IMG/VR virus record: IMGVR_UViG_3300020463_000062
Span: 1 to 34,676 of that record
Source: a virus
Reading direction: 5' to 3' (one strand)
Length of the DNA stretch: 34,676 nucleotides
Shown piece by piece: positions 23,944 through 31,251 of the stretch; position 1 is the first letter of the stretch, and every line of letters starts with the position of its first letter. Under the pieces are notes generated by a model. That model saw only the letters and a program-made list of their open reading frames with translations. It was not told where the DNA came from and did no database searches. Position numbers and translations under genes: made by a program.

Positions 23944-26900
23944 ATGGCAAATAGCTTTGTACGTTACACAGGTGACGGAAACACTAGCACTTACTCAATA
24001 CCATTTAGTTATAGAGTAGCTGGTGACTTGACCGTTACTATTAATGCTGTCGCTACAACAGCTTTTACCTTCAATGCTGCTGGTACTACCATCACATTTA
24101 ACTCACCTCCTGCTAACACTACAGCTATTGAAATACGTAGAACTACAAGTCAGGCAACAAGACTTACAGATTATAGCTCAGGTTCAGTTCTTACAGAAAG
24201 TGACCTAGACCAAGACAGTACACAATCATTCTTTATGGGTCAGGAAGCAATTGATGATGCTGCAGATAAGATTAAAATTGACCCTGCAGATTTCCAATGG
24301 GACGCAACAAGTAAAAGAATTAAGAATGTTGCAGCTCCTACGGCTGATACAGACGCAGTAAACAAATCATTCATATCAACAAATATTCCCAACATTACAA
24401 CTGTCTCTGGTATCGCTAGTGATGTTACAACTGTTGCTGGTGTATCAGCTAACGTTACTACTGTAGCTGGTGTATCTGCCAACGTAACGACAGTAGCAGG
24501 CAACATTGCCAACGTTAATACAGTTGCTACAAACATTGCAGATGTTGTAACTGTTGCAAACGACCTTAATGAAGCAATCTCTGAAATAGAAACTGCTGCA
24601 AATGACCTTAACGAAGCAACTTCAGAAATAGATACAGTATCTAATAACATTGCTAACGTTAATACAGTAGGAACAGCTATTGCTAACGTCAATACAGTTG
24701 CTGGCATCAACGCAAATGTCACGACAGTTGCAGGTATATCTTCTGACGTAACTTCTGTAGCAGGTATCTCAACAAATGTTACTTCCGTTGCAGGAAACTC
24801 TACAAATATTAATGCTGTAAATTCTAACAGCTCAAACATCAACACAGTTGCTGGTAATAACGCAAACGTAACTACAGTAGCTGGTATATCTTCCAACGTG
24901 ACTACAGTCGCTGGTATTTCTAGTGATGTAACTGCTGTTGCTGCTGACGCTACAGATATAGGAGCAGTTGCAGCTAAAGCTACAGAAATAGGACTGCTTG
25001 GTACTGCTGACGCTGTAGCTGATATGGCAATTTTAGGAACTACTGATGTAGTTGCAGACTTAAATACTTTAGGAACGGCTGATGTAGTCGCTGATATGAA
25101 TACACTTGGGACTGCGGATGTAGTTGCAGATATGAATACTCTAGGAACGGCTGATGTTGTCAATGATATGAATGTTTTGGGAACTTCAGGCAACGTTACA
25201 AACATGAATACACTAGCTGGTATTGCAAGCAATATTACAACGGCTGCAGGAAACGATGCAAATATTACAACTGTTGCTGGTATCTCAGGAAACGTAACTA
25301 CAGTTGCCGGTATTGCTAGTGACGTTACAACTGCTGCAACTAACAATGCAAACATTACATCTGTTGCCGGGGCTATAGCTAACGTCAATGCAGTTGGAGG
25401 AGCTATTGCAAATGTAAATACGGTTGCAACCAATGTAGCAGGCGTAAACAGCTTTGCTGATAGATATAGAGTTGGTTCTTCAGACCCTTCTACGTCTCTT
25501 GATGCTGGAGACCTAGCATTTAACACATCTGCAAACGTATTAAAATATTATGATGGTTCTGCATGGCAAGGTATCGTTGCAGGTTCACTAACTGACATAG
25601 TTCAAGATGGCTCTCCACAACTTGGAGGAGGTTTAGATTTAAACTCAAACGATATTACAGGAACAGGTAACATTAACATAACAGGTGGCGTTACAATGTC
25701 AGGCGACCTAACTGTTAATGGTACGACTACAACAATTAACTCAACTACTTTAACTGTAGATGATAAAAATATGGTCTTAGCTAGTGGGGCTGCTGATAGC
25801 TCTGCTGCAGATGGTGCTGGACTTACTATTGATGGAGCAAGTGCTACACTTACCTACAGTCACTCAGGAACTAAATGGAATGTAAATAAAGACTTTGATG
25901 TTACAGGAAACATAATTGTTTCAGGTACTGTTGACGGAAGAGATTTAGCAACTGACGGAACTAAACTTGATGGTATAGAAGCTTCAGCTACTGCTGACCA
26001 AACAGGTTCAGAAATTAAATCTGCATATGAAGGTGAATCTGATACAAATGCATTAACAGATGCATTACTTACAAAACTAAACGGTATTGAAACTTCTGCT
26101 ACAGCAGACCAAACAGCATCAGAAATTAGAACATTAGTGGATTCTGCTACAGATTCTAATGTATTTACTGATGCATTATTAACTAAGTTAAATGGTGTTG
26201 AAACATCTGCTGATGTAACTGATGCAACTAATGTTGATGCAGCAGGAGCTATAATGAACTCTGACCTTGCAACAAAAGGTCAAATAGTCGTAGGAGATGG
26301 AACAGGAGACCCAACAATATTATCTGTTGGAACTGACGGACATTATTTAAAAGCTGACAGTAGTGCAGCTTCAGGTGTTGCTTGGGCTTCAGTACCAGCT
26401 GGTGTTGGTGGAGCTAACGGAGTTGATTTTAATGATGATGTTAAAATAAGACTTGGTACTGGAAACGATTTTGAAATATTCCATCAAGCATCTGATGGAG
26501 CATCTATAATATCTGAGTCTGGTGGTGGATTTTTAGAAATAAGAGGAACTAACTTAGCTTTAGGCAATGCTGGCAATACAAAAAGCTATGTAAACTGTGT
26601 AGATGGTGGAGCAACTGAGTTATATCATGATGGTACAAAAAAACTAGAAACTACAAGTGGTGGAGTAACTGTAACTGGAAGTATAGCTGCAAGTGATATA
26701 GACGCAGTATTAATTAATGGAGAGGCATTTCAAAGTGGTGCTTGGTATAAAGATAATGCTGGTAACGGAACACAATCACAAAGATTTTATTTCTACAACA
26801 ACGGAACAACAATCTTACATAGTGCTGATGCATTCTTATTCCAAAATAACAACTCAACTAAATTTACAATAGATAGCTCTGGTAATGCAACTGCTGTTGG

Positions 26901-27189
26901 AAACGTCACAGCTTATTCAGATGAAAGATTAAAGTCAGATGTAAAGACAATCGACAATGCTTTAGACAAAGTTTCTCAAATGCGAGGTGTAACATTTACT
27001 AAAGATGACAAACAAGGCTCTGGTGTGATTGCACAAGAACTAGAAAAGATTGCTCCTGAGTTAGTTTTGGATGGAGAATACAAGTCTGTAGCTTATGGCA
27101 ACATCGTAGGTTACGTCATTGAAGCTATCAAAGAATTAAAAGGGGATTTAGATAACCATAAGAAACATTGCACTTGCGGAGCTAGCTAA
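23944..27189 (+). CDS. Tail fibre with T7-type N-terminus, repeat shaft and S74 chaperone
   Basis: This 1081-aa receptor-binding fibre starts with the T7 gp17 N-terminal domain (about 1-130: SFVRYTGDGNTSTYSIPFSY, then DLDQDSTQSFFMGQEAIDD), which attaches to the tail tube. Residues about 150-500 are a shaft of 10-residue repeats (NVTTVAGISS type) and 12-residue repeats (LGTADVVADMNT). Later come NGTTTTINSTTLTVDDKNMV and two copies of a TKLNGIETSATADQT-like unit. The C-terminus is a peptidase S74 intramolecular chaperone: AYSDERLKSD with Ser992 and Lys997 as the self-cleavage pair, and GVIAQELEKIAPELV after it. Cleavage before Ser992 would release about 90 residues after trimerisation. AAGGAG precedes the start. 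Confidence 0.95.
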   Translation: MANSFVRYTGDGNTSTYSIPFSYRVAGDLTVTINAVATTAFTFNAAGTTITFNSPPANTTAIEIRRTTSQATRLTDYSSGSVLTESDLDQDSTQSFFMGQEAIDDAADKIKIDPADFQWDATSKRIKNVAAPTADTDAVNKSFISTNIPNITTVSGIASDVTTVAGVSANVTTVAGVSANVTTVAGNIANVNTVATNIADVVTVANDLNEAISEIETAANDLNEATSEIDTVSNNIANVNTVGTAIANVNTVAGINANVTTVAGISSDVTSVAGISTNVTSVAGNSTNINAVNSNSSNINTVAGNNANVTTVAGISSNVTTVAGISSDVTAVAADATDIGAVAAKATEIGLLGTADAVADMAILGTTDVVADLNTLGTADVVADMNTLGTADVVADMNTLGTADVVNDMNVLGTSGNVTNMNTLAGIASNITTAAGNDANITTVAGISGNVTTVAGIASDVTTAATNNANITSVAGAIANVNAVGGAIANVNTVATNVAGVNSFADRYRVGSSDPSTSLDAGDLAFNTSANVLKYYDGSAWQGIVAGSLTDIVQDGSPQLGGGLDLNSNDITGTGNINITGGVTMSGDLTVNGTTTTINSTTLTVDDKNMVLASGAADSSAADGAGLTIDGASATLTYSHSGTKWNVNKDFDVTGNIIVSGTVDGRDLATDGTKLDGIEASATADQTGSEIKSAYEGESDTNALTDALLTKLNGIETSATADQTASEIRTLVDSATDSNVFTDALLTKLNGVETSADVTDATNVDAAGAIMNSDLATKGQIVVGDGTGDPTILSVGTDGHYLKADSSAASGVAWASVPAGVGGANGVDFNDDVKIRLGTGNDFEIFHQASDGASIISESGGGFLEIRGTNLALGNAGNTKSYVNCVDGGATELYHDGTKKLETTSGGVTVTGSIAASDIDAVLINGEAFQSGAWYKDNAGNGTQSQRFYFYNNGTTILHSADAFLFQNNNSTKFTIDSSGNATAVGNVTAYSDERLKSDVKTIDNALDKVSQMRGVTFTKDDKQGSGVIAQELEKIAPELVLDGEYKSVAYGNIVGYVIEAIKELKGDLDNHKKHCTCGAS
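24391..25450 (+). repeat. Coding tandem repeats of the fibre shaft (30-base and 36-base units)
   Basis: Within the fibre gene, degenerate 30-base units encode 10-residue repeats of (N/D)V(T/N)(T/S)VAG type. At about 24997-25210 the period changes to 36 bases (LGTADVVADMNT). Units differ at many third positions, so the protein repeat is conserved more than the DNA. Such arrays can change length by recombination, altering shaft length. Confidence 0.85.
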
Positions 27190-27839
27190 TGACATTACCT
27201 GCTTCAGGAACAATTTCAATCAACTCACTTGTTGGGGAGTATGGTGGTTCAGCCCCACACTCAATGAATGAATATTATAAAGGTGGTGGCTTAGTTCTAA
27301 ACCACAGTAATAACGCAAGTGTACCAACGTCAGGAACTATATCTTTGTCAAACTTTCATGGTCAAAGTAATACTCAGCCTTTTGATGCAAATGTAACAGG
27401 AACTTGCGGGTTAACTACCGAGTCAGGCAAAGGTTTTCTTCACAGTAGAAGAGGCATTGATACTTTAACTTCATATCTTTTTGTAAGTCATACTAAGGGA
27501 AGTTGGTCTGATGCTAGCTTTACTAATCCAGCTGGCAGCACAACTTTTACAATAGGAAATTTAGAAACTAAAGAATTTACACTTAATGCACCTAATATTA
27601 TGGATGTTTTTGTTGCACTTGCTGGCAACGTAGGAGTAGGTGGAAGTTTTAGTGCAGCTACAGGCTGGAGATATATAAAAAATGGTTCAACAATTATTTT
27701 TGACTCTAATAATGCGGGTAATGGCGCACTCATTCCTTTAAGTACAACAGCTACGCAATGGAAAGTTACTAATACTTCTAACTCACATAATAACCATATG
27801 CCATCTTCAGGGTCGCATACTTTCACTTTGAGTAACTAA
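27189..27839 (+). CDS. Putative tail-associated or adhesion protein
   Basis: This 216-aa protein begins LPASGTISINSLVGEYGG, and a second copy of the pattern follows at about residue 45 (VPTSGTISLSNFHGQ). This SGTIS...(F/L).G motif is common in marine phage tail and fibre accessory proteins as I recall. The rest is Gly/Ser/Asn/Thr-rich beta-strand-like sequence (FTIGNLETKEFTLNAPNIMD; GSFSAATGWRYIKNGSTIIF), fitting a jelly-roll tip or adhesin. It starts in a TAATG overlap with the fibre, so it may be a fibre-tip or accessory protein. No catalytic motif is evident. Confidence 0.7.
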   Translation: MTLPASGTISINSLVGEYGGSAPHSMNEYYKGGGLVLNHSNNASVPTSGTISLSNFHGQSNTQPFDANVTGTCGLTTESGKGFLHSRRGIDTLTSYLFVSHTKGSWSDASFTNPAGSTTFTIGNLETKEFTLNAPNIMDVFVALAGNVGVGGSFSAATGWRYIKNGSTIIFDSNNAGNGALIPLSTTATQWKVTNTSNSHNNHMPSSGSHTFTLSN

Positions 27840-27840
27840 T

Positions 27841-28191
27841 ATGATTTTAGAATATGAAAAGAAACAAACTATCCATCTTGAGAAAGTTTGTGAACATGTA
27901 GTCAACGGTGTAATTGTTTTTGATGATTTAATCAGAACAGATTACATCCCAACTAATTTTTCAGCTACACCAAAAAACTTTTTGCTGAGAGATAAGCATG
28001 ATGATTGGGATAAATTACACGCTGATTTTGAAAATAAAATTTTAGATGAATGGTTTGTCGAACTTGGTTACACAAAACAAACTTATTACATGGATAAACC
28101 TAATAAAACAATTCACGAAATAACTGAAACTGTGGTTGAGAACACAGCAATCTCAGACGTGACTAAACATAAGACAAGTGAGGAATTATGA
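27841..28191 (+). CDS. Unknown protein, fibre-downstream module
   Basis: I do not recognise this 116-aa protein. It is soluble, acidic and rich in Lys, Asp and Glu (RDKHDDWDKLHADFENKILD), with one Cys and no signal or membrane segment. It starts one base after the previous stop and overlaps the next gene by four (ATGA), so it belongs to one translation unit with its neighbours between fibre and lysis genes. A role in fibre assembly or host interaction is possible only from position. Confidence 0.65.
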   Translation: MILEYEKKQTIHLEKVCEHVVNGVIVFDDLIRTDYIPTNFSATPKNFLLRDKHDDWDKLHADFENKILDEWFVELGYTKQTYYMDKPNKTIHEITETVVENTAISDVTKHKTSEEL

Positions 28192-28874
28192 TTACAGTAA
28201 ATATGTATTACACCTGTGATACCTTTGATAATGAAATGCAGTTTTCATACACAGGAAACACAAAGGTTGGAGACTTCTTACAAAGAACACACGTTATTGA
28301 AAGTCCTGACCCTAAATTTAATGAAGACCATCCTGATAATCCTAAGATTTTTAAAAACTCTATGGCTCATATTTTATGTTCAGGTTCGTTTTGCGTTACT
28401 CAAGAATGGACAGATGAAGATAATATATCAGCAGAAGATTTAGATGCGTTTGAAACTATCATAAAATCACAAATCAATTGTGAGGTTGTAAAAGATTTAG
28501 AGAATAAAAAATGTATTGTTAATTACACATACGATGGAACTAGCAACTCTTGGAGTGAACCAGCTTTTTGTTATTTATTAAAAGTTGGTAAAGCCAGAAT
28601 AGAAGTAACAGAAGATAATTCTGATATGGTTTGCGTGGTGCGTATCAATAAAGATGATAGCGCATGGAATGTAAGAGAAATAGACATTACAGCTCGTTCA
28701 ACAGTAGCTATTGATAAGCCTGATTGTGAGCTTTGTTACACAGTATTTTGCAAAGAAGCTTATCTTGGAGATGTAAAGCTAGATAAATGGACAACTAAGA
28801 AACAAACAACAGATACTGTTAATGTAACTAATAAAAATTCTTACCCATTAAAAATCATACAATATTACAAATAA
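28188..28874 (+). CDS. Unknown cysteine-containing protein, fibre-downstream module
   Basis: I do not recognise this 228-aa protein. It contains about ten cysteines spread along it (for example ILCSGSFCV, KPDCELCYTVFC), which is many for this phage. It also has beta-rich segments (GKARIEVTEDNSDMVCVVRI; NVREIDITARSTVAIDKPD) ending NKNSYPLKIIQYYK. GAGG shortly before ATG 28188 is the ribosome site. Together with the oxygenase-like gene one base later it may form a functional pair, but no activity can be claimed. Metal binding or disulphides are possible. Confidence 0.65.
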   Translation: MITVNMYYTCDTFDNEMQFSYTGNTKVGDFLQRTHVIESPDPKFNEDHPDNPKIFKNSMAHILCSGSFCVTQEWTDEDNISAEDLDAFETIIKSQINCEVVKDLENKKCIVNYTYDGTSNSWSEPAFCYLLKVGKARIEVTEDNSDMVCVVRINKDDSAWNVREIDITARSTVAIDKPDCELCYTVFCKEAYLGDVKLDKWTTKKQTTDTVNVTNKNSYPLKIIQYYK

Positions 28875-29411
28875 ATGCTGATTGAAGTCTATAAGCTTGA
28901 CTTAGATGCCGACACCTTAAAACAACTGAATGATAAAGCCATTAGTTACGGATTAACAAGTGAAGAGGAACACGTACAGATACTTGATGACTTTCCACAT
29001 GTTCTATCTGCAATCGCAGAAAAATTAGATTTATATGTAGGTAATAACTACGATAAGCACTTAGTACAATCGTGGTCTATGAATTGGGATAAAGATAGTG
29101 AGCAACTACACCCAACACACAATCATGGTTTTGCACATCTAAATTTTGTTTTGTACACCAGCAAACAAAAAAATAACTCTCCATTAATAATCAGAGATAT
29201 AAATAATTTAGAAAAAGAAATTGATTGTGAGACAAACGATTTATTAATTTTACCCGGTCATGTAACGCATTATGTCCGTAATCAAATGTGTGACACAAAC
29301 CGTATCTGTTATGCCGGGGATATTATCTTAACAAACAAATACGACAAACAAGGGCTATCTTTAGCACCTATCAAATATTGGAAACAACTTAATAATGGAA
29401 CTACTAATTAA
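28875..29411 (+). CDS. Putative 2OG-Fe(II) oxygenase-like protein
   Basis: This 178-aa protein has the layout of small phage 2-oxoglutarate/iron oxygenases (PF13759-like): W67...W71, HPTHNHGFAHLNFVLYT with H82 and H84 as likely iron ligands, a strand pair, NDLLILPGHVTHYVRN with distal H132, and R143 in NRICYAGDII as the 2OG-binding Arg. The aligned family form is 'H.H....SGVYYL'; here the sequence is divergent (LNFVLY), so loss of activity or a cupin-like role is possible. The substrate is unknown; phage members could modify proteins or other virion components. It starts directly after the previous stop and overlaps the next small gene by 17 bases. Confidence 0.6.
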   Translation: MLIEVYKLDLDADTLKQLNDKAISYGLTSEEEHVQILDDFPHVLSAIAEKLDLYVGNNYDKHLVQSWSMNWDKDSEQLHPTHNHGFAHLNFVLYTSKQKNNSPLIIRDINNLEKEIDCETNDLLILPGHVTHYVRNQMCDTNRICYAGDIILTNKYDKQGLSLAPIKYWKQLNNGTTN

Positions 29412-29574
29412 AAGACTACAAGCGAAGGAAGCTGAGATAGCTCAGTTACTAACAATTATCGAAACTTTACAACAACAACACAATGCCCTTAAGGAGGAGC
29501 ACGAACTATGTATGGAAAAAAATCTAAACCAAAAAAACCAAAACCAAAGCCTAAAAAAAGAAAAGGGTAAGTAA
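29395..29574 (+). CDS. 59-aa coiled-coil protein at start of the lysis region
   Basis: This small frame starts at ATG 29395 inside the oxygenase-like gene and reads MELLIKRLQAKEAEIAQLLT, then IIETLQQQHNALKEEHEL and a Lys/Gln/Asn-rich end. Heptad leucines and isoleucines suggest a parallel coiled coil. No good ribosome site is visible, so coupling to the upstream gene is assumed. Its last third is overlapped by the 20-aa frame at 29508 in another reading frame, so one of the two may be a chance frame. I do not know a function. Confidence 0.5.
   Translation: MELLIKRLQAKEAEIAQLLTIIETLQQQHNALKEEHELCMEKNLNQKNQNQSLKKEKGK
29508..29570 (+). CDS. 20-aa Lys/Pro-rich micropeptide
   Basis: A strong AAGGAGG site (29491-29497) stands ten bases before ATG 29508, which opens MYGKKSKPKKPKPKPKKRKG followed by a stop. 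More than half of the residues are Lys or Arg. Similar very short MY.GKK-type peptides are found in marine podoviruses and myoviruses as I recall. The strong ribosome site is the main support, since the frame overlaps the coiled-coil gene. Function unknown. Confidence 0.45.
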   Translation: MYGKKSKPKKPKPKPKKRKG

Positions 29575-29575
29575 T

Positions 29576-29677
29576 ATGAACTTTGATTTAATTAAAAAAG
29601 TATATGGCTACGCTATGATTAACGTACCTCTATACTGGATTGTAGTTGCAGTTATAGTTACAGCAATAATTATCTAA
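29576..29677 (+). CDS. 33-aa single-span membrane peptide
   Basis: MNFDLIKKVYGYAMINVPLY is followed by the hydrophobic WIVVAVIVTAIII and a stop, so the C-terminal half is one membrane span with a short Lys-containing N-terminus. It overlaps the next start by one base (TAATG). In a cassette of holin-like genes it could be a small holin, antiholin or lysis regulator, but this is positional inference. Confidence 0.6.
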   Translation: MNFDLIKKVYGYAMINVPLYWIVVAVIVTAIII

Positions 29678-29880
29678 TGAAAGACATAAACGAGATTAAT
29701 CTCGAAATCGAGCGTATCCACGCCGATATAAAACTAATTGAACAATCAATTGACACCATAAAGAATAATCACCTCGCTCACATTCAAGAAGACGTTGACC
29801 GCATTCAAAAGATAATGTGGGCGATTGGTTTCGGAGTGTTCACACAATTCATCATTGTTATAAGAGATATGATAGTATGA
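29677..29880 (+). CDS. XhlA-like coiled-coil plus membrane-anchor protein
   Basis: This 67-aa protein has an N-terminal coiled coil (INEINLEIERIHADIKLIEQ; HIQEDVDRIQKIM) followed by one C-terminal membrane segment (WAIGFGVFTQFIIVIRDMIV). This layout is that of haemolysin XhlA-type phage lysis proteins, which act with holins. It overlaps both neighbours (TAATG before, ATGA after), so it is tightly coupled to the holin-like gene. The assignment is architectural, not a motif match. Confidence 0.65.
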   Translation: MKDINEINLEIERIHADIKLIEQSIDTIKNNHLAHIQEDVDRIQKIMWAIGFGVFTQFIIVIRDMIV

Positions 29881-30257
29881 TACTTGACATAGTAAAACTA
29901 GCAGTTGGTGCTGGCTCTCACATCATTGGTAACAGACAAAAACGCAAAATGTTAGAGTCTGATGCTGCATTAAGACACGCTGAGGCTATGGCCAAAGGTG
30001 AAATAGAGTACCAAGCAACAGTTAGACAATCTAATGACCAAGGATTTAAGGATGAATTCGTTCTTATTTTGGTATCGCTACCAATACTTGTATTGATTTG
30101 GAGCATCTTTAGCGATGACCCAGACATAAAACAAAAGTTAGATATGTTCTTTGAGCAATTTAAAAATCTTCCGTATTGGTATCAGGGATTATTCCTTGGA
30201 ATATGTGGTTCAATATACGGTTTACGGGGAATTGATTTATTAAAAGGTAAGAAATAA
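29877..30257 (+). CDS. Putative holin (3-TM GTA-holin-like)
   Basis: This 126-aa protein starts at ATG 29877 in an ATGA overlap; an in-frame upstream ATG at 29817 would add 20 residues that overlap the previous gene and is less likely. It has an N-terminal amphipathic segment with SHIIGNRQKRKMLESDA, a helical linker (AEAMAKGEIEYQATVRQSND), then two clear membrane spans: EFVLILVSLPILVLIWSIF and YWYQGLFLGICGSIYGLRGI. This resembles the GTA_holin_3TM family. It would permeabilise the inner membrane for the endolysin. Confidence is moderate because holins are recognised mainly by layout. Confidence 0.7.
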   Translation: MILDIVKLAVGAGSHIIGNRQKRKMLESDAALRHAEAMAKGEIEYQATVRQSNDQGFKDEFVLILVSLPILVLIWSIFSDDPDIKQKLDMFFEQFKNLPYWYQGLFLGICGSIYGLRGIDLLKGKK

Positions 30258-30460
30258 TGTGGTTTGTCATAACCGTTATGCTTACTTTCAATAGCGGAGA
30301 AATAGTATCAAGAGAATATCTACAAGAAACTTTTCCTGACACGTGGATTTGTCACAAACACATTGCAAATAATAAAGTAGAGCTGCTGTTACCGCACCTG
30401 CAGGAAAACTTGAAGTCGTTCGAGTTCTTTTGTGAAAGCAGATACGGGTCAGAAGTATGA
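30257..30460 (+). CDS. Small cysteine-containing protein in lysis cassette
   Basis: This 67-aa protein, starting in a TAATG overlap with the holin-like gene, begins MWFVITVMLTFNSGEIVSRE, a strand-like hydrophobic start too short for a classic signal peptide. It contains two cysteines (WICHK, FFCES). It ends in an ATGA overlap with the next gene. The gene at 30815 has a similar plan (hydrophobic start, turn with Gly, then Cys residues), so the two may be distant relatives. Function unknown. Confidence 0.65.
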   Translation: MWFVITVMLTFNSGEIVSREYLQETFPDTWICHKHIANNKVELLLPHLQENLKSFEFFCESRYGSEV

Positions 30461-30828
30461 AGATAAGTGATAACACAAGTGTATCAATGCCAATGCGTAA
30501 CTTGCTCTCAATTATAGGAGCGTGTTTAGTCGGAGCATGGTTTGGCTTTGGTGTTATTGAAAGATTAAATTCTATAGAGACTTCATTACAGCTAATGGAA
30601 AAAGATTTAGAAGCTGCTAACGAATTTATAGATGGTGTTCCTAAAGGGGACATGGTGTCACCACAAATACAAGAAATTTTTATGCTTGTTGAATTTATTT
30701 CTAAGAACCAAGACAAGCTTAAAAAACAGATGGAAGCTGAAATACCAATGATACAAAAGAACGACATGATAATTCAATTTCACGAAGAACGAATTATAGA
30801 TTTAGAGGAAAAGAATGGGAGTCATTGA
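30457..30828 (+). CDS. Membrane-anchored coiled-coil protein, possible i-spanin
   Basis: This 123-aa protein has a short N-terminus (MKISDNTSVSMPMRN), one membrane span (LLSIIGACLVGAWFGFGVI, about 16-34), then a long helical part (SIETSLQLMEKDLEAANEFI...DKLKKQMEAEIPMIQKNDMI). This N-in/C-out coiled-coil layout fits an inner-membrane spanin subunit, and similar 'NTSVSMPMRNL.SI' proteins occur in marine podoviruses as I recall. No lipoprotein outer subunit with a lipobox is evident nearby. Alternatives are a DNA-packaging or membrane scaffold protein. Confidence 0.65.
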   Translation: MKISDNTSVSMPMRNLLSIIGACLVGAWFGFGVIERLNSIETSLQLMEKDLEAANEFIDGVPKGDMVSPQIQEIFMLVEFISKNQDKLKKQMEAEIPMIQKNDMIIQFHEERIIDLEEKNGSH

Positions 30829-31042
30829 AACAGTTATCATTCTGAGCCTATACGTCTTTGATGGAGGCAATAAAACTATTGAAGGCTGGTATCATCAAGA
30901 AAGTTTAGGGGAATGTTTAGAAGGTAAAAGAACTGCAGAGAGGAATGCTGGCAACCAAGTGCAATATACGTGCACATTAGAGGACTGCGAGATGTCCATA
31001 GATAAAACAGGGGTGAAACATTGTGAGAGGATTATTAAATAG
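30815..31042 (+). CDS. Small cysteine-containing protein upstream of terminase
   Basis: This 75-aa protein overlaps the spanin-like gene by 14 bases and has GAGGAAAAGA before its ATG. It begins MGVIETVIILSLYVFDGGNK and carries four cysteines (LGECLEG, YTCTLEDCEM, KHCER), which may pair as disulphides or bind metal. A periplasmic partner of the lysis proteins is conceivable, but the N-terminal hydrophobic stretch is short. It is weakly similar in plan to the gene at 30257. Function unknown. Confidence 0.65.
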   Translation: MGVIETVIILSLYVFDGGNKTIEGWYHQESLGECLEGKRTAERNAGNQVQYTCTLEDCEMSIDKTGVKHCERIIK

Positions 31043-31251
31043 TGGAAGAAAAAGATACTATCGAGTCAATTGTTGACCAACTACCCATATTGCTAGTACG
31101 GCAAGCTTATAAGAAATTAAAAAGTGGTGAAGACCTCACCGCCTCAGAGATAAAAGTATGTTTAGAAGTCTGTAAAACGTACAGCCCAGAAGACATAGTT
31201 AAAAAGGCAAACAACATATTAGAAGAAGTGCCTTTTGATGTAGATGAATAA
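31042..31251 (+). CDS. Terminase small subunit (T7 gp18 position)
   Basis: This 69-aa helical acidic protein directly precedes the large terminase, overlapping it by eight bases. It begins with GTG at 31042 in a TAGTG overlap with the previous stop. The sequence IVDQLPILLVRQAYKKLKSG, then LTASEIKVCLEVCKTYSPED, is typical of small phage packaging subunits that select the DNA; T7 gp18 has 89 residues. Assignment rests mainly on position and size. Confidence 0.7.
   Translation: MEEKDTIESIVDQLPILLVRQAYKKLKSGEDLTASEIKVCLEVCKTYSPEDIVKKANNILEEVPFDVDE

Noticed and set aside
24240-25526. Open minus-strand frame of 428 codons across the fibre shaft
   Set aside because: It mirrors the repeat codons of the fibre gene (GTA, ACA, GCA and similar give no antisense stops). 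It has no ribosome site, and its low-complexity product (AxPATVVTF repeats) follows from the repeats.
30288-30767. Minus-strand frame of 159 codons across the lysis genes
   Set aside because: It is antisense to two coupled plus-strand genes with good overlaps and start sites; composition suggests a shadow.
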